A stretch of DNA of 64,000 nt from Haemonchus contortus (lineage: Eukaryota > Nematoda > Chromadorea > Rhabditida > Trichostrongylidae), in assembly GCA_000469685.2 (NCBI GenBank), contig LS997566.1, positions 24,078,432 to 24,142,431 on the forward strand, read 5' to 3'. Every line of letters starts with the position of its first letter. Position 1 is the stretch's first letter. The notes under the pieces were generated by a model. That model was not told the DNA's origin. It saw only the letters and a list, made by a program, of their open reading frames with translations, and made no database searches. The translations under genes were made by a program, and so were the position numbers. This document shows positions 23,016 to 37,900 of the stretch, in pieces.

Positions 23016-24134
23016 CTCGACTGTTGGAGCACCGAGTTTCTCATTGAATGGCTCTCTGAGAAGAAGTTTTCTGGACATGTTCGGCAACAGCGAAAAATTT
23101 TGTAACACAAATAGTTGAATCTACAATTATGAACGGATCATGATAAAGGATCTGAAAGGAGCCATTACATCCTCCACGTCTCTCAGAAAGCATGAAAGAC
23201 TTGAAGGTGAAGCATTCAAAGTGTGAACCCCAACAAAAGCAGAACATCTCCAGTGAGCTACTGTGTAGGTAACGCACGCGAGGTTGGGCCCTATCCAGGG
23301 TCGTCTAATACTGAGCGTGAAAAGCTGCTTGAATCATATTCTCGCTACCGAACTGTTTATTGACCGTTTCTGTTCAAATGACACAAACTTCGAAATAAAA
23401 TCTTTATCCCAACACCACAAAAAGCAGAATGAAGGTGATTGCGAACTGAATCACGATTCCTGTTAAGAAATGTGAGACAAACAACATTAAAATCATAACC
23501 GGAGTTGTCAACCAGCTCCTAAGTAACAAAACTAGTATGAACTATCATACAACTACAAACAACTGCAACAACGATATGAAATTTTTAAAAAAAAACAATG
23601 ACGTCGCAAACGGGAGGTTTCATCTCAACAAGAGGAATGGGCTAGTTAGAAACCCACCAAGTAGAAACTGTAATCAGATTCAGAAATCACAGAACAACAA
23701 CGTGCACGCAAAGAGCGTGATCGTATACCCGTTAACGCTTTCGATTACAATGCGCTACGGCTAGTTTCGCAAACGCAAAGAAGTTTTGTACGGGTGAGTA
23801 TGATGATTTTAAACTGGCATACATCACACACTTCGCCTCTAACCATCTATTGAAGAAGAGCGGTGGCAGGAGATCACTGAAAACAATAAATCGTGAAATG
23901 CATGTAACCCAACACGTTGTATTATATTTTCTCCATAGTTTACACAAACAACATCTAACAGTCGAATAACAGTTGGATGGGCCAATCGTTTTCGCGCCCC
24001 TTGAGATGTATACTACTGATTGATTCCTCTTCCGAACCGACTTTTGCAAAAGTCAGCTTCTCAGTTCCCCCTGTGCTCCTTAACTCGGTCAAAAACATCA
24101 TTCCCCTGACTTGAAATGGTTCCCAAGCCCCATT
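23016..24134. other. No supported gene
   Basis: Short ORFs only, several rich in Asn from AT-rich sequence (23,537-23,764). No repeat or exon was recognised. Confidence 0.4.
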
Positions 24135-24600
24135 AAAGGCCTGCGAAAGGGCGATTTCTCCTCGTCTCTGTCAGTCCACTGACTTCGTACTTAATCTTCC
24201 CAGCTTGCATCATCGAACCTTCGATACACGCTTCTGACGCAAGCGTTCGTGCGTCGAAAGACAGACCGGCATCTTAGTAATTCCACTCCTAAACCGTACA
24301 TGGCCCTGAAATGTAAGCAGCACCTCCCGATGTCGATGCCACGCCAGAAATGTGGCCAGCTATCCCAGACTGGCCAAAGGGCTTCGACCGAAGGCGGCCC
24401 CAAATCGCCTATTACACTACTTCCCAGTAGCTCGAATGCAAGTTTTTGATCGAACCGATGGGCGGAATACCAATCGCACCCGCAGATTCCCACATACATA
24501 CGTATGCGTGGATACATCTGCGGAGAAATACGTACCCTTGAATATCCACTACCTGAGGTCGCACCACGTGGTTTCGCCCCCAGCAGGCTAGAGGGACATT
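24135..24600 (-). mobile_element. RTE 5' fragment
   Basis: Matches the 5' region and start of the endonuclease ORF of the RTE at 14,278-17,650. Shared blocks include the CTTGCATCATC and ACACGCTTC words, the GGCCAAAGGGCTTC region and the ACGTATGCGTGGAT end. It carries only about the first 450 bp of the element, which is unusual because non-LTR insertions normally lose the 5' end, so it is probably the surviving part of a deleted copy. Confidence 0.75.
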
Positions 24601-27600
24601 AGTGGGATAAAATTATCAGCGAAGGAGATTTGAAGTACCACGAGATTATTACGTTTAACTCTCAGGCAGCCCTATTTCCTCATGAGATCTTAGGCTCTGC
24701 TTGACACCGACAACGGAATTCCTGCGCCTAGTTAGAATGGATCCCTGGTTCAGTATGAATAAGTAGTCGATAAATGGAAATTTCGCGACGTTTAGAAAAA
24801 AATTGCGAATGCTAGCTATCAATTTTATATCGCATAACAGCATTTGCCATATGAGACCAACCATCTCAGAAAGCGAGTTTAAAGAAAGTGTCTAGTTTTG
24901 TTCCGCTTACCAAGCCTTTTTTGTTACAGGTAGAAGAATGTAAAGGGGTATATCCTAATGTGCTACCTAGAACGAAACTGTTTTCCATTTTTCAAGTGCT
25001 CTAACGCAGCTGTTTCTTCGTTCACTGCGGTACCATTTCCAGAAAATCCAGAAAAAGAGTGATATTGACATTACGATTCGCCAACAACTGAATCTTAAAC
25101 TACATATTAAGTGTGTGAAAACCAGATCAAGGGACGCAAAACGTGAAGTTGTAATTGCGGAACACGGGTTTATGGCAAGGAGGCGGACTGATTTGCCGGA
25201 AGTATCTTATATTTTGCAGAGCGTTCTGCATTCGATTCGCGACCCCCGTCAGATCTCCTACTTCACCAACACTCCATCGGCCTCCTCCCTAATCGCTAAA
25301 ATACCTCATTCTACTTGTGAGGCGAAAACCATACATTCATTCGCGACAGAGAAGCCCCTGAAACGATGCGATACGATTGACAGCCGTGAAAAATGAACTT
25401 TTGCATTGGGTACATCAGATGACTCCTGAATACTTCCTTCCAAAGGCTTGCTCCTGTACTCATAGTGGCATTCATTTCAAAAATTGAGCAACTTATCTAG
25501 AGGGTGGGCCCACTTTGTACTTTGTACTGTCGGCACACAGACGATCGTTGTATTAAGTGCACCATCCAAAGGGAGATGAGAACTTGTTTCGAATTGCATA
25601 AATAATAACAAGAAGATATAAAGCCTACCAGGGAGATACCTAAGTTTGGGTGGGCATCGTAGGTTGACGACATTATTGCCAATTCAACTTCCGTGTTGTA
25701 TTTTATACTATACTATTATACCTTGGTCGAAAATCATATTTCAAAATAGTTCATTATGAAGGTCAATCTTAACCGTTCAACAAAGTGTTGAAGACTGAAC
25801 TGTGTGTCTGCAACTAAAAACCCCCCACCAACATCAGTCCAGGAGGAAAGAGAAGATCTTTTCAAGCGATGTTATGATTAAGTGTACATAGAAGGACTGC
25901 TAACAAAGGAACAGGCAATGGCATGTGCATGCGACCTACCCGCTCAACGACTGACGACTTCCCAGTCCGACTCGTCACTCTTCATTGTGCCACCTCTCGA
26001 TGAAGCTATCTCTTTTCCCTCTTCTGGTTGGCCGAGACATTTGCGTAGGGCTTGGATCTGCTAAAACGACGAAAGACGCAGTATTCTGAGAAAAGTACTT
26101 CGGAAAATCCTCACTAGGTCAGGCTAACGGTGTATAAGGTTCCAGAAGTAGAGTGATGTAAAAGAGAAAGACTTTCCAAATAAGTCCCAAAATCGCATGA
26201 TTTTGGGACTTATCTGGAAAGGGCATGAAATCGCAATTGAAAATTTCATTCTCCATTATACCATCAGACAACGAGGCTTCATAGAGGGCCTTGCGAACAT
26301 AGCTTTAACTCATAAAGGCACAGTGCATGATTATTTTGAGGTATCTATTTCAATCGAAATAATGAAAGTCTTGGTGCAGAATAGTGCAAGTGTGGGGGAG
26401 AAAGCGTGAAAATTGGTGGATTTCAAGAAAAATGAAACTTCAAAAAAGTAGTAAGAAAAGGGGCTGTACAAGATAACTGCCTAGGTGTCTCTCACTATTC
26501 GTATTGTCGCGTGAGTAGTGCAGTAATAACAAGGCCGGCATAACACGACCACCGGGAATCCCAGAAACCATTCCCGTCATGAACTGCGCCTCCAAACGGA
26601 CCAGCATCAATCATTCCACTCAGGTAACTTCCCAGAGCCCCCGTAAAGAACAGAAACGGAACAGATCGTAAATATGCATGCCTTGAAAAGTTTCTGATAC
26701 TAAGCGGAAGGAAGCTCAAAGTACTTTCTCAAATTCTTCGCACATGGCACGCGGATACCACTCCTCCATTTCTTCCCAGCCGTTCTTGAGCCCTCTTTCA
26801 ATGAATCCAATCTAGGATGTCAAACCAGTGAGGTTCTCTTCAGTATGGAATCAACAAACGAAGTCAAGTGAGTTAAGGTCCGCAGAGCAGAATGATCATT
26901 CCTCTATGCTAATGATGTCGGACACCGGCGTCAGCACCACCCTTTTCTGACCCTAGACTGTCAGTTGAACTTGCAAATGAAATGGCATTTCTGAAAACCA
27001 AATGAATAGCAATGAAACTTCCACTTGACAATCCGCCCACAGTCAGCTTTGAAGGGTCTTGCTCCGATGTCTTTTCCTGAACGGTCACCCAGGATCACGA
27101 TCGATTCGCAAACGACTACATTAATAGTCCCAGCGTTGAAAACACTAACCTTCCCATCCCTTTCGGCTTGTCTTTGACCAATACTGCTTCTCTGTATCGT
27201 TTGAAAGCGTTCTGTACGGTAATTGTCGGTATCACAAGAATTTTCACAATGCCCTCCCGCCTCTTGTATGCAAATGACTGCAAGAGGCATGGAATGAGAC
27301 TTACACTCTAGAAGATATCAGGAGTCTCACTTCAATCACTATGCATATTGCAAGAAACCTACTTTTGCAACTAATTAAAAGTGAATTAAGTGAAGTCATC
27401 ACATTACTTATCAAATTATTTCAGTCTAAGAAGTTTATGAACTTCGGTGCCCATAAGTTCGGGACACTCTGTAGGTCGGTTCATCGATGAAGAAAGCCTT
27501 CACAACAAAATGGTCAAAACAAGCGCGTGAATCAATAACAATGCTACGCGGACACCAGGTTCTGACTACTGATGACAGCGTCGTGCAAGCTGTGAAGACT

Positions 27601-28970
27601 GATTGATGGATGAAGTAGTGGAATACAACTGGTATCCACAGCCATCGATGATGCGGGATGCAGGGTCCTCAAAAACGTTGCGTACCTGATTGTTATTGCT
27701 AAAATGCTTTACAGTAGTGCTGGGCTATACGTAGGAATCTTGAAAGACAGCTTTTGCGTCCGTTCATGGAATGAATATGTTTAGATGAGGCTGTGCCCTG
27801 GCATCATTGGTAGGGCGAAAATGCATACGGCCTCTCCGACTGACGGGGACGGTAGAACGTATGTCTAAGACTGTCAACTTTGAGACGAACTGCCGACCAC
27901 CCTATAGAAAACGAACTGAAAGTTGATGTCCAGTCCTACTTACCTTAAAGAAAGGGGGATGAACCAGGAATGATCCCACTGAAGTTATGAATGAAGCAAT
28001 AAATGCTTCAAACGAGTAAACGACGACTTCCGATGATTAAACCGAACTTTGCGACTGCAAAAGGTCAACACTGGAAGAGGAGGAAGAAGATTGTATTGCG
28101 ACAAAAGCTTCTGTTCGGGGATACTCGGGGTGAAAGAATACAGGGGATCCTTAAACAGGAGTAAACCAACATTCTACCGCCTGGTAAGAAGAACGGGAAA
28201 CTCATTCAAGTCATACAGGAAGTAAGAACCTCTCCAGTGTGTACAAACTTGCTGGAAATTTTGATGCAATATTTCTCATGAAGAAAAACAAAGTTGAAAT
28301 GAATTTCTCGCTTAACCAAACCGACTATGAACACTGGTAACATAATTCCCGACTTCTTCAGTATACATTGGCTATTTTGTGGTTCCTTGGAACACCTCAT
28401 GATAGCCCCATTTTAGATATGTTACTGTAATCTCTTCTATAATTGAAATTACATTTCAATGGCATCGCCAATGAAATGTTGAAAGTCTCTTTGAAGGGAT
28501 TACTAAACACCGCTTAGCCTGATCCTAGCACGGAGCAATACTCGGTCAGGTGAAACAGTTTGGAAACAAACAAAGGCGAAGTACGGTCAACATGAAACTC
28601 ATAGTAGACTAGTTTAAGATACAGGCCAAAGCAGAAGCACAAGGGGTGTGCACCTCTAAATTGTTCACACGTCACTCCGTGCGCTCATTGTTCGAGGGAA
28701 ATAATGTGTGGACACGCATACACTAACGAGGCATATAGCCATATCTCCATTCAAGGCCCACATGGGTTCAAAAATTGACCGAACATTGCCTTCAAAATCT
28801 GAGGGATCGTAACAGTGATAGAAAGGCATGCTAACAATTGCAACAGCACTTTCGGTGACGTCAGAGCATGGAACATGGCAAAGATGTAGAGTCAGCACTT
28901 CCTACAATTTAAACGTACCTAATTTCGTTGGCTCACTTTAGTAGAATCTGAAACCATGCATTCAACAAAC
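24601..28970. other. No supported gene; several weak candidates
   Basis: Minus-strand frames at about 26,700-26,815 (LKNGWEEMEEWYP after a CCTAG acceptor), 26,495-26,719, 26,961-27,290 (GKVSVFNAGTINVVVCES) and 28,665-28,907 have protein-like stretches, but I recognise no domain. The last starts after a TTGTAG acceptor in the right phase to follow exon 22 of the coiled-coil gene, yet its composition is not coiled coil, so I left it out of that model. A near-perfect hairpin lies at 26,172-26,221. Confidence 0.35.
26172..26221. repeat. Near-perfect short palindrome
   Basis: Arms of 23 bp (left starts CTTTCCAAATAAGTCCC) separated by GCAT, with one mismatch between arms. No coding content nearby. 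Confidence 0.85.
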
Positions 28971-31900
28971 CTTTTTGAGGAATTCGCATTCCTTCAACTC
29001 TTTTCTGAGACGATTAGCGGAAGCTATGACACCATTCTAAACAAAGGATTAGGTGCAGGACAGTTCACAAACACATAATTATTAGCAAAAGCGTTGCACG
29101 TAAAGGGGGTAAAAAGCATGCAAGAAACAAGAACAATTGCACATGCAACAGACTCAAATTAACAAAAAAGAATCAAAGGAAACATAAACGTGGAAGCAGA
29201 GTGCACCACACTTGACAGAACAACAGTGTAACAGTTGGTTGGCAGAGTCCATCTAATGCGAATAATTAAGACTATTTGCACATTATCGCAACAAAAGCAA
29301 AGGACCGATAGAAGAATCTCACAAAGATATATTATCGATTATAGGCTTAGCAACAGAGACAATAATCTTCCTTTCCTTGGGGTTTTTCCGATTATGCACA
29401 TTCTCACAGGCAAAACATTCGAATATTTAATTTCAAACACCGGCCACCCGCCAATACCCTTATCTGAGGCTAGTTATGATTATCTTTTAATCAGTATTCA
29501 ATATGACATTCAAATGGTTTAAATCCGAGGCTATAATTGCGACATGACATCGCCAAATTTCACATTACAGAAAATTGAACGCCTTACTGCTTTGTCTAGT
29601 TCACTTTCCAAGTGAGCGACTTTGTCCTTATAGAAAGATTCCCGCTCGTTGACACCCATCTCGATCTGCGATAGGAGCAATGACTGGAAAACAAAAGTCG
29701 AGCTATAATATACTTCAGCTTACGAAGGGTATGGTAATATGACTAACCAAAGTTTGGAATGAGCTTCTGTAGTTTTCCAGTTCCTCCCGCAATTCTTCAT
29801 TCGTATTCTGTAATCAGTTCAAATACACTATATATACATATCAAACATTTGCTCACAAAATAAGAAAACCCTAAGATCTTAGTTCGATTCGATGAGCACA
29901 CATAGCGTTTTGTTAACAGCTAAACTCAAATAGACCACAAACTAACATTTGCTCCATCGACCTCATGACTTTTCCTCTCTTTGTTGAGAGCGGTTCTCAA
30001 TGACTTCGCTAATCTCTTGACATAGTCGTCGTAGCTCTCAAATGTTAAAATAATATGATGAACACTATCTGTGAAAAAACGAGAGACGGAAAGGTCTCAA
30101 ATAGAAGAATAATTCGGAACCGAAAGATCTACCGAGTCGTTTAGTGGTGAATTCACTATACTTCCGATAGTGGACGCAACAAGCTTTCTTTCCTCAAGTA
30201 ACTGATTGTGGCAAGACTCCTCATGCGCCTGAAAGTGTTCCTCTGAGTGAGCTTCGAATCAAAAAGAAAATCAGAACCTGAGATCTGTGGAAAGGAAAAG
30301 GCTCGAGGCAAGTTCATGTTTAAGAGCGGTGCAGCACCCACGAACATCCATCGGCAGCCTTTCATTAACAAGGAGGTCAAGAAACAACAGAGGAAGCGTG
30401 CAAACTTATGACTTTTTGCCATCAAGATTCTCCCCCGAGGGGAAGGTATCATCCAACTGCTTATGATCAGGTTTCCCCTTTGGGTGAGTTACATGGATTA
30501 AGTCTTCGCCTATTCTGTTAGAAAGTAATTTGACTCTCGTGAGGGTGATAATCTCTGAGAGAAGTTTGAAAAGTGAGTGGATGGGTTTGGGCGGTTTTCC
30601 ACCATTGTAATTGAACTGCGACAACGCATTTTTACAATTATGGATCAACTTCATAGAACACGAAAGAGTTTGTGACCATAAAGACTGCAAAGCGATCGTT
30701 CTGAGGAGTAGGTTGTAATTTGCAAATGAACTTTCGAGGAATTGCATTCTGAATTGAGTTTACCCAGCTTCCTCGCAATACTGTGCTAAGTTACTTCACT
30801 ACTGCTAAGCCACTTTATGAGAAAAATTAAAAAGCTGTTCTTTGCGTAAATTTTCCCCCTCCCTAGAAGCCTATAAACGGCAACTCCCATCCCTTTACTT
30901 TCATCGCAACCACTAAACCCCTACGTCGTGAATGGTGCTGAGTTAAAAAGATACCATCTTCTGAAAGAGGGAACACAAGTCCAGAAATGTGCCCACACAA
31001 GCTAAACCTAGACGCACCTTCGCAGGACTTGATTGTACAGCGGACTCCGATGAAATCTTTTCACGAAGCTGCTTTTCTAAACTTGCTACGTGATCCAGTA
31101 TTTTGAAATTGCGCTCTCGAAGTTCCTAAACAAAATTAATTACTGAACACTTCTACATTCATGCTCACAAACCGCACATAAAGACAGACCCACCTCATTT
31201 TTCTGCTGTAATCGCTCATTTTCAAGGCGAAGATTTGAAACTCCATCGCTTGCGTCAGCATTTTTGACATTTGAAGCATCAACAGGCTGAGATTTCTTCA
31301 GGACAACAATCTGTTTGAGAAAAGATTTTAACCAGATAAACAAATTGATGCAATAGACCATTGTTGCTGAACTCTTAGTTCAAGGAAAAGAAAATAAAAC
31401 CGATGCCTACCTCCTCATTCGCTTGAGCACGAGCAGATGCAAGCTCAGCAAGCCTTAACAACAAACTTTTACTCAACCTTAAGATGAGATGACGTACAAC
31501 TACAAAGGATGAATACTTCGAAAAAAAGGAAAACTCACGCTTCAGATTGCGCTTTCATCGCCTCAGACAACTTCTTCTCTAATTCGATCAACTTCTTTCG
31601 TAGTTCCGCGTTCTCAACTTCTAACTCAGCACTAGAAGTCAATAAATAAATGTAGAGATAAAGGAAAAGAATTGAATTGTCCTAAAAATTAACCTCCTTC
31701 CGTTTCCTTGAACCACTAAAACCTGCTTCTCTGTTTCAGCCGCTGCAAGACGGGCACTCTTTTCGGCCAGTTCTGCTTCTTTCGCAAGCAATTTCTGCTC
31801 CAGCTCATCCTGTTCCTTCTTGCTAAAAACTCCAAAATCCAATTACAGTAGAAGCCAGCGAAAAGCTCAATAAAACATATCCATAAAAAACCCACAATTG

Positions 31901-34900
31901 CTCGAATTTAGCCACCTCTTTGTTGAGTTCATCCACGAGATTTTTCAAGGAAGTGTATTCGTTCATCAGTGCTGCCTCTTTCTGAAAACTTGATATTTCG
32001 AGAAGACGGAAGTAGTACACATGCAGGAAAAACTAGAGTGGTAATTAAAGAAAACCGATACAGCTCCTCAAAAGGGAAGAAGATGCGTTGGTTTTATCAG
32101 CGGTCAATAACAAGCGAAAGTAAGCCGAACAAACAAGGAATCTTGGAGAAAGGCCCTGCTAATCCCTTGGCATGTAAGAGCTAATCGCGGTTGAGAAAAT
32201 TTACACAGCATGGGGGTCACTAGTGCCACCTGGCTTTGACAGAGGACGTGGGCGCATGCTGAAGCCGCAGTGCAACACGAGCACACAATCGAAATGTTGG
32301 CATGGTTTCAAGGGTTATGCGCTTGATATAAAACATTAAAGTTTCCGGAATATAACGAACAGAACGCTTTTTTTCCTACTACTTCTCCTGCGATTGTCAA
32401 CGCACTCAAAAATGACATTTCATAAAAACTTTACTGCAGAATATTTTTGTCGACTATACAATGGTAAAAACATCAGAGAAACACATGACAACCCTGAGTG
32501 AAAACAACACAAACTACACGTCCACTCTCTTCCTGCCCTTCACCATCAAAACAATGTGGCCCTTAACGCGCTACATTGCTAAAGTTCGATTTACAATATA
32601 AGAAAGGAGAGCAAGGGAGGATTGAGCAAATGCCCACATTTACTGGTGTGCGAACGGAAGGGCCAGAAATAAGAGTCATGGCGAGGAACACCAGTAAAAG
32701 AAACCCACTGAATCAGTGGCATATCGATTTTCTCGTTGCAGCCTCCTTACACCAAAACCGCAATGCAAATTTAATTCGATTCAAATCCAATAGCCCCCAT
32801 TTTCAAGTCATTTAAATGGACTGCGAGGAAAAGATTGGAAATCACGAATTAGATCACGCCATTAATTAAAAGGTCTATTTCCAGTGAAAATCGGATTGGT
32901 TCACGATATTGATGCAGCCTCCCCAATATCGACCTTACTTTGCAAATTGTCGCAATGATGTGTTCGTTTGGTAAGTTGTAACACTGTCTGAGGCATCTTC
33001 TCAACTTATCTGCGTAATTTTACAGAAAATAAATATGGGGACAAAACACAAATTAGTTAATAGGTGCGGGATCGCGGCTAGAAGGCAGACGAGAAAAAGC
33101 CGCTTAAATTGGAATCCTTACTGCTTTAATAACTTCTCCTAGTGGGTCGAGCCGTGATCAATAATAAAACATATAGTCATGTTTTCTTTGCAGTGGTTAG
33201 CGACGCGATCGAGTTGCTAACGATGGCGTCGAATGTTGCAACAACTGATGAGAATTCCAAGAGCCGCAATTTCCAAGAAAACTACTATCTCGGGTTACAT
33301 CGCCGGCTCAGGATTTATATACATGCTGGATATTCGAGCCGCTTTCGTTAACAACGTCAAAATGTCGATAATTGAGTTATGGCGCTTAGCTATAGTTACA
33401 GCTCGAAGTCTTACCACTATAAAAAGTAGAAGTGAATTTGAAAAAATGAGCGATTTTTACAAAGATCCATGAGCCAGATGCGATTTGTTTTTACTCGAAT
33501 ACCTTGCTAAAAGAATAAAGTCAATTGTCAGCTATGCTTGACATTTTGTGTGCTCTATATTTACCTGCAGCAATTGTGCTGTGGGTAAATATAAAGGACA
33601 GAGAATGAGAAGCATGTCCGACGCGGGATCGGAAAACAAAGGATGGAAGATTGCATCCCCAATACACTGGCTGCAATGTTGATCAACGGTAAGCCACAGC
33701 GACTTTTCTTAAGGCACAGCATCGCTCAATGCTGTGCAACAGTATATTATTGTTGAAGCGGGCATATAGGTCGTTCACGATTGTTCAGAAATGTCGTATA
33801 TCGACATCGACCAACTATTCATTGGATTCCAATGCTTATTTTAGTTTTCTCCGACAACCACAACCATGTTTTTCGAAGCAACTAAAGAAGGAAATTCGTT
33901 GCTTTCACTGCATTTCGACTCGGTCTTCGCGCGTTCGTGAGTTTCTGGCAGTCGAGAATTGTTGAATTTGTAGAGGCTGCGTGTTACAGTCAGAGCGAAA
34001 AGTTCTTAACCTCTGCATCTAGAACAAACAGCAGATCCTGCTTGCGAGATCTAATTTCTTGATCGGATCGAAATCCAGTAGCCAGGTAGCTGAGAATACG
34101 CTGCAGCTTGTGGGAGTTATTTTCACCTTGTCGGCGGCAGCGGTGTCGCTAGAGTGAGGAGAGCTAAAACGACAAGAGTTCCTCAATGAAAATAATTTGA
34201 GCCGCGTTTCGCAACAACTCCAACAATCTCGCTGACGTTTCATGCGCTCGGTTTTCGAGCACCGATCTCACAAGTGTTCTGTGCTTCTTCGCTGATGCCA
34301 TTATCTGACAAGAGATGCCAGCCAGAATTGAGTTCATCAGTGTCAAAATTAGCAGAAGCCGTGCAATCGATACCCACACAACTGGTAGCTTCAGCACCGC
34401 TGTCGAAGAGCAAGTGGTCAAGGATTCTGCTGAGGTCGTCCTTATCAGTACCCGGAATGCTTACGATGGTAAAATTACACACAAAGATAATGACACTACC
34501 GGAAATCCTACTTTTACCCCTGTTTCAAATTTATCTCAAGTGGCCAAGACTGTGTGAAAAAATTCAAATATTACTACGGGGTTCAAAATCGGTCGGTTGT
34601 GCTGTATGTTTAGTGATTCTGAAGCGAAACAGCCTCGAGCGTGCGTAGAGTAATAGGCTGGATAGAGCTATTGGGCAAATGGTCACGGAGCAAGGCATAT
34701 CCAAGATAGGCCCAAGAACACGAACTCGTCTACAAATATTGATTAGAGATTTCGTCCGGTTCCGCTTTTCACATCTCAAATGTATTCATATATTTGCCCA
34801 CAATTAAACACACATCCAGAGAACGATCTTTGAAAACAACTGATTTACTTGAGAAAACTTAGCATCGCGTCAACTTCCCATTTCCGAATGCGCTCAACAC

Positions 34901-37900
34901 TGGAGTCTTTTTAAACTGTAGACAGGGACCATTGCTACTTTTCAGAGCGAATCTCATAACGGATGTCATGGCGGCTTCTGACTACCATGGGAGAGGAATT
35001 GGATCTTCAGAAGAGAAAAGCTCAACCGGTGGCTGACGAAATAGTGAAGTGTCACGTATATTAGCCAGATAACACTGATACGTAACGGGAATCTCATGCA
35101 TAGGACTGTTCCGCATTCGAACAATTCTTAAAGACTGCCGAATTCAGTTGCCCACATAGATAAGGAACTGGGTAGAAGATTCATCTCGCTGCATCCATGC
35201 ACCTCTATGTTCTAAACTACTCATTAATACTTATAATGGCAGATGCAACATTAGCGAAAGAGCGTAACTTCAGAGAGGTTTCTAGCAAGTAGATGGCACT
35301 TCGTCGGGTTCACTCCAAGACATTGCATAGAGCAGGTAGGTAAGATGACAAAGTACAAGTAAACAGCAGTGGGAATAAGCAAAAAAGATACGGATCTAAC
35401 AACCAAGCTTGTCTGCTTGTTGTTAGAATGTGGACTTCCGAATGGATTGACGGCTTATGAACGAAATTCGAGCTGATAAATAAATAAAATATCAAAGTTC
35501 TGAACGTATATCTTTCCACAGCGACTCATTTTATCGAGTTAAAGCGACAGTGATTATTCGATGAGGAAGAGGAGGCTGCACTGGTTCATTATATCAAATG
35601 TTGCGGTAAGAGTGCGCTCACCGTAAAAAGTAGAACCCTGGGTTGTGAAAAAATTCCACCAGCAGAGAAGAAACGCTGGCAAAGAATGAACAAAAAACAT
35701 AGTCGGGAACCCAAACCTGTTCCCATTCGGAGCGTGCCTGGGCAAATTGATGAGCAATCTCGTCCCTTTCACTTTCAGCCCTCTTCACGGAGTCAGCGTT
35801 CGATGCCATCAGCTTTGTTTCCTCTATGACACGAGTTTTTTCCTCTAGTTCAGCCTTCAACTGCCTAGCTGCGGTATCGAGTGTTGCGAATTCCTGCTTG
35901 AGATGATCGAGTGCAGCAGCTTGCTGGAAAAAGATAATAACTTTGATCCCTTTCTTAACTACGAACAGCAAAAAAAAATATCAAATACAATTTTAATACT
36001 ATCCATGAAATTAGGGCCGGTACCAATCAGAATCCCAAATCATATGGCTTCCTCTTCCTAGATACACAAATGGTGAGCCACTAGCCCATGCCTCATGAGA
36101 AGCCAACACCTCTTGCTGCAGCAAAAAATGTATTGTGTAGCACTTTCGGCTGGCAGAGATAACAGTAATTTCCTGGATTACGCCAGAAAACCAATTGGCT
36201 TCTTAGTCCCCAAGGCGATCAACTCTTAGGACCAGTTTCCTTTGTAAAACCACTCAGTTGGGGAACAAGGGGCTGAGAAGCGGACCAGTAAACCAGTAGG
36301 TATGATCGACAACGCGCAACCAAGTGATGATGAAAATTTATTCATGACTGAAAAAAATCGGCTAGCGGCGAAAAACAATGGGAAATGAATCGGCGAATGG
36401 GTATATGTTTACGCTCGTTCCTATGGGACTCCCAAATCAGTACATTTAAAGTCATTCCACAAAGTGTTGACGTCGTGGAACATCGTGCGAAATACAGCAA
36501 AATTCATAACGTAAAGGAAATTTTGTAATTGCAGAGAATTAGACCGCTTTCACGCTCAGAAGAATGAATATTAAAAGCTACTAATCGATCGTATCATGAA
36601 GAGAAGACCGATGCTGCGATGCTAGGAGCAACTTCTCAAAAAATCAAAAATAGCATTTACCAAAGTAGGATAGTTCCTTAGCATGACCGGATATCGCAAG
36701 TTGTGCCTATTCACCAACGTTCTACATCTATTTCCTAGTTTACAGAGTCCTAAGAACCAGCTTCTCGAAGACTACTCTGATTAGCTAGAACTAATCATCT
36801 ATATTATTATCTACTTCAACAACAGGTACACTCCGCTCATCGAATCTCACCGCAATAAAAGTGCGAGCCCAGGGAACAACAAAATTTTCGGAAGCGAAAT
36901 TACAATCAACTACAGGTGAAGGGAACGAGAGTCACTAGAGGAACAAGTCTTCAACCCACCTGTTTTAGGCAACCGTCTCGAATGGGTGAAGAAAATGGAT
37001 AGACATTATCGAGAGTGATGGGAGTGGTTACCAATTATTTCATATCATTATCTCTTTTAGACGACGGCTTACCATTTTCTTTTATGAATACTTCACATCG
37101 GTCGTGAGCGTATATTCCAAATGACGGAAATGTAGAAGGAAACGCTATCAGTGATCGAGGGAAAGCGACAAATTAATGCTGTTTCCTCACAGTACACGTC
37201 AGGGTTTTCATGGCACGACAGGGATTAGGGTAGAAGGGCGCGTTGCGTGTAAAGCCAGTTAAGAGTAGAACGAAGCTCGCGATACAACTAGCTAGATTCC
37301 TTGTTACAAAGGCTAGTACGGAAATGTAGTTGTTGAATAGCTTTTCGACATGTGATAAGCTACACCTCTTTCCATCGTACTCAAATAGTGATGATAATAT
37401 GAATATGGTGGAGACATTAAAGTCTCCACCATATAGTTAGTAGCACCGCAATAAGTCACTAAAAAAGGCTTTCGGAGTATCTTCTTAATGGCCCGTAAGC
37501 CTCTCCAGACATAAGCTCTCCCCAGTTCGTCAAAGATGATGCCTAATTACAGCTAACCTATCACATCATTTTGTTATACTGCTGCACGTGCGGGTCATAC
37601 GTCGACTAATGCATAAATGGCACTTTCAATTTCTTCGCTCTCTGTTGGTTCACGTCGAAAGTATCACCAAGATTAGAGGGAGGGCCTAACAATGATAATA
37701 GGAGGCATCCGTCCCAGCTCCATCGTAGATACTTCCACGAAGCTTGTCTTACGAAATACCAGAATACTAGGTAATTGACAAAGTGATACTTCCGCTTGAC
37801 ACTTACCTTTGCAAACTCGGCAATCTCTCGCTTCAGCGCTGCGTTTTGTTCCACAGTTTCGTTAAGGGACTTGTTCATTTTTGCGAGACGATCAGTCAGT

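Noticed and set aside
34240..34648. Coding genes nested in the 3.7-kb intron of the coiled-coil gene
   Set aside because: Overlapping ORFs on both strands, with no domain and no phase-compatible splice sites.
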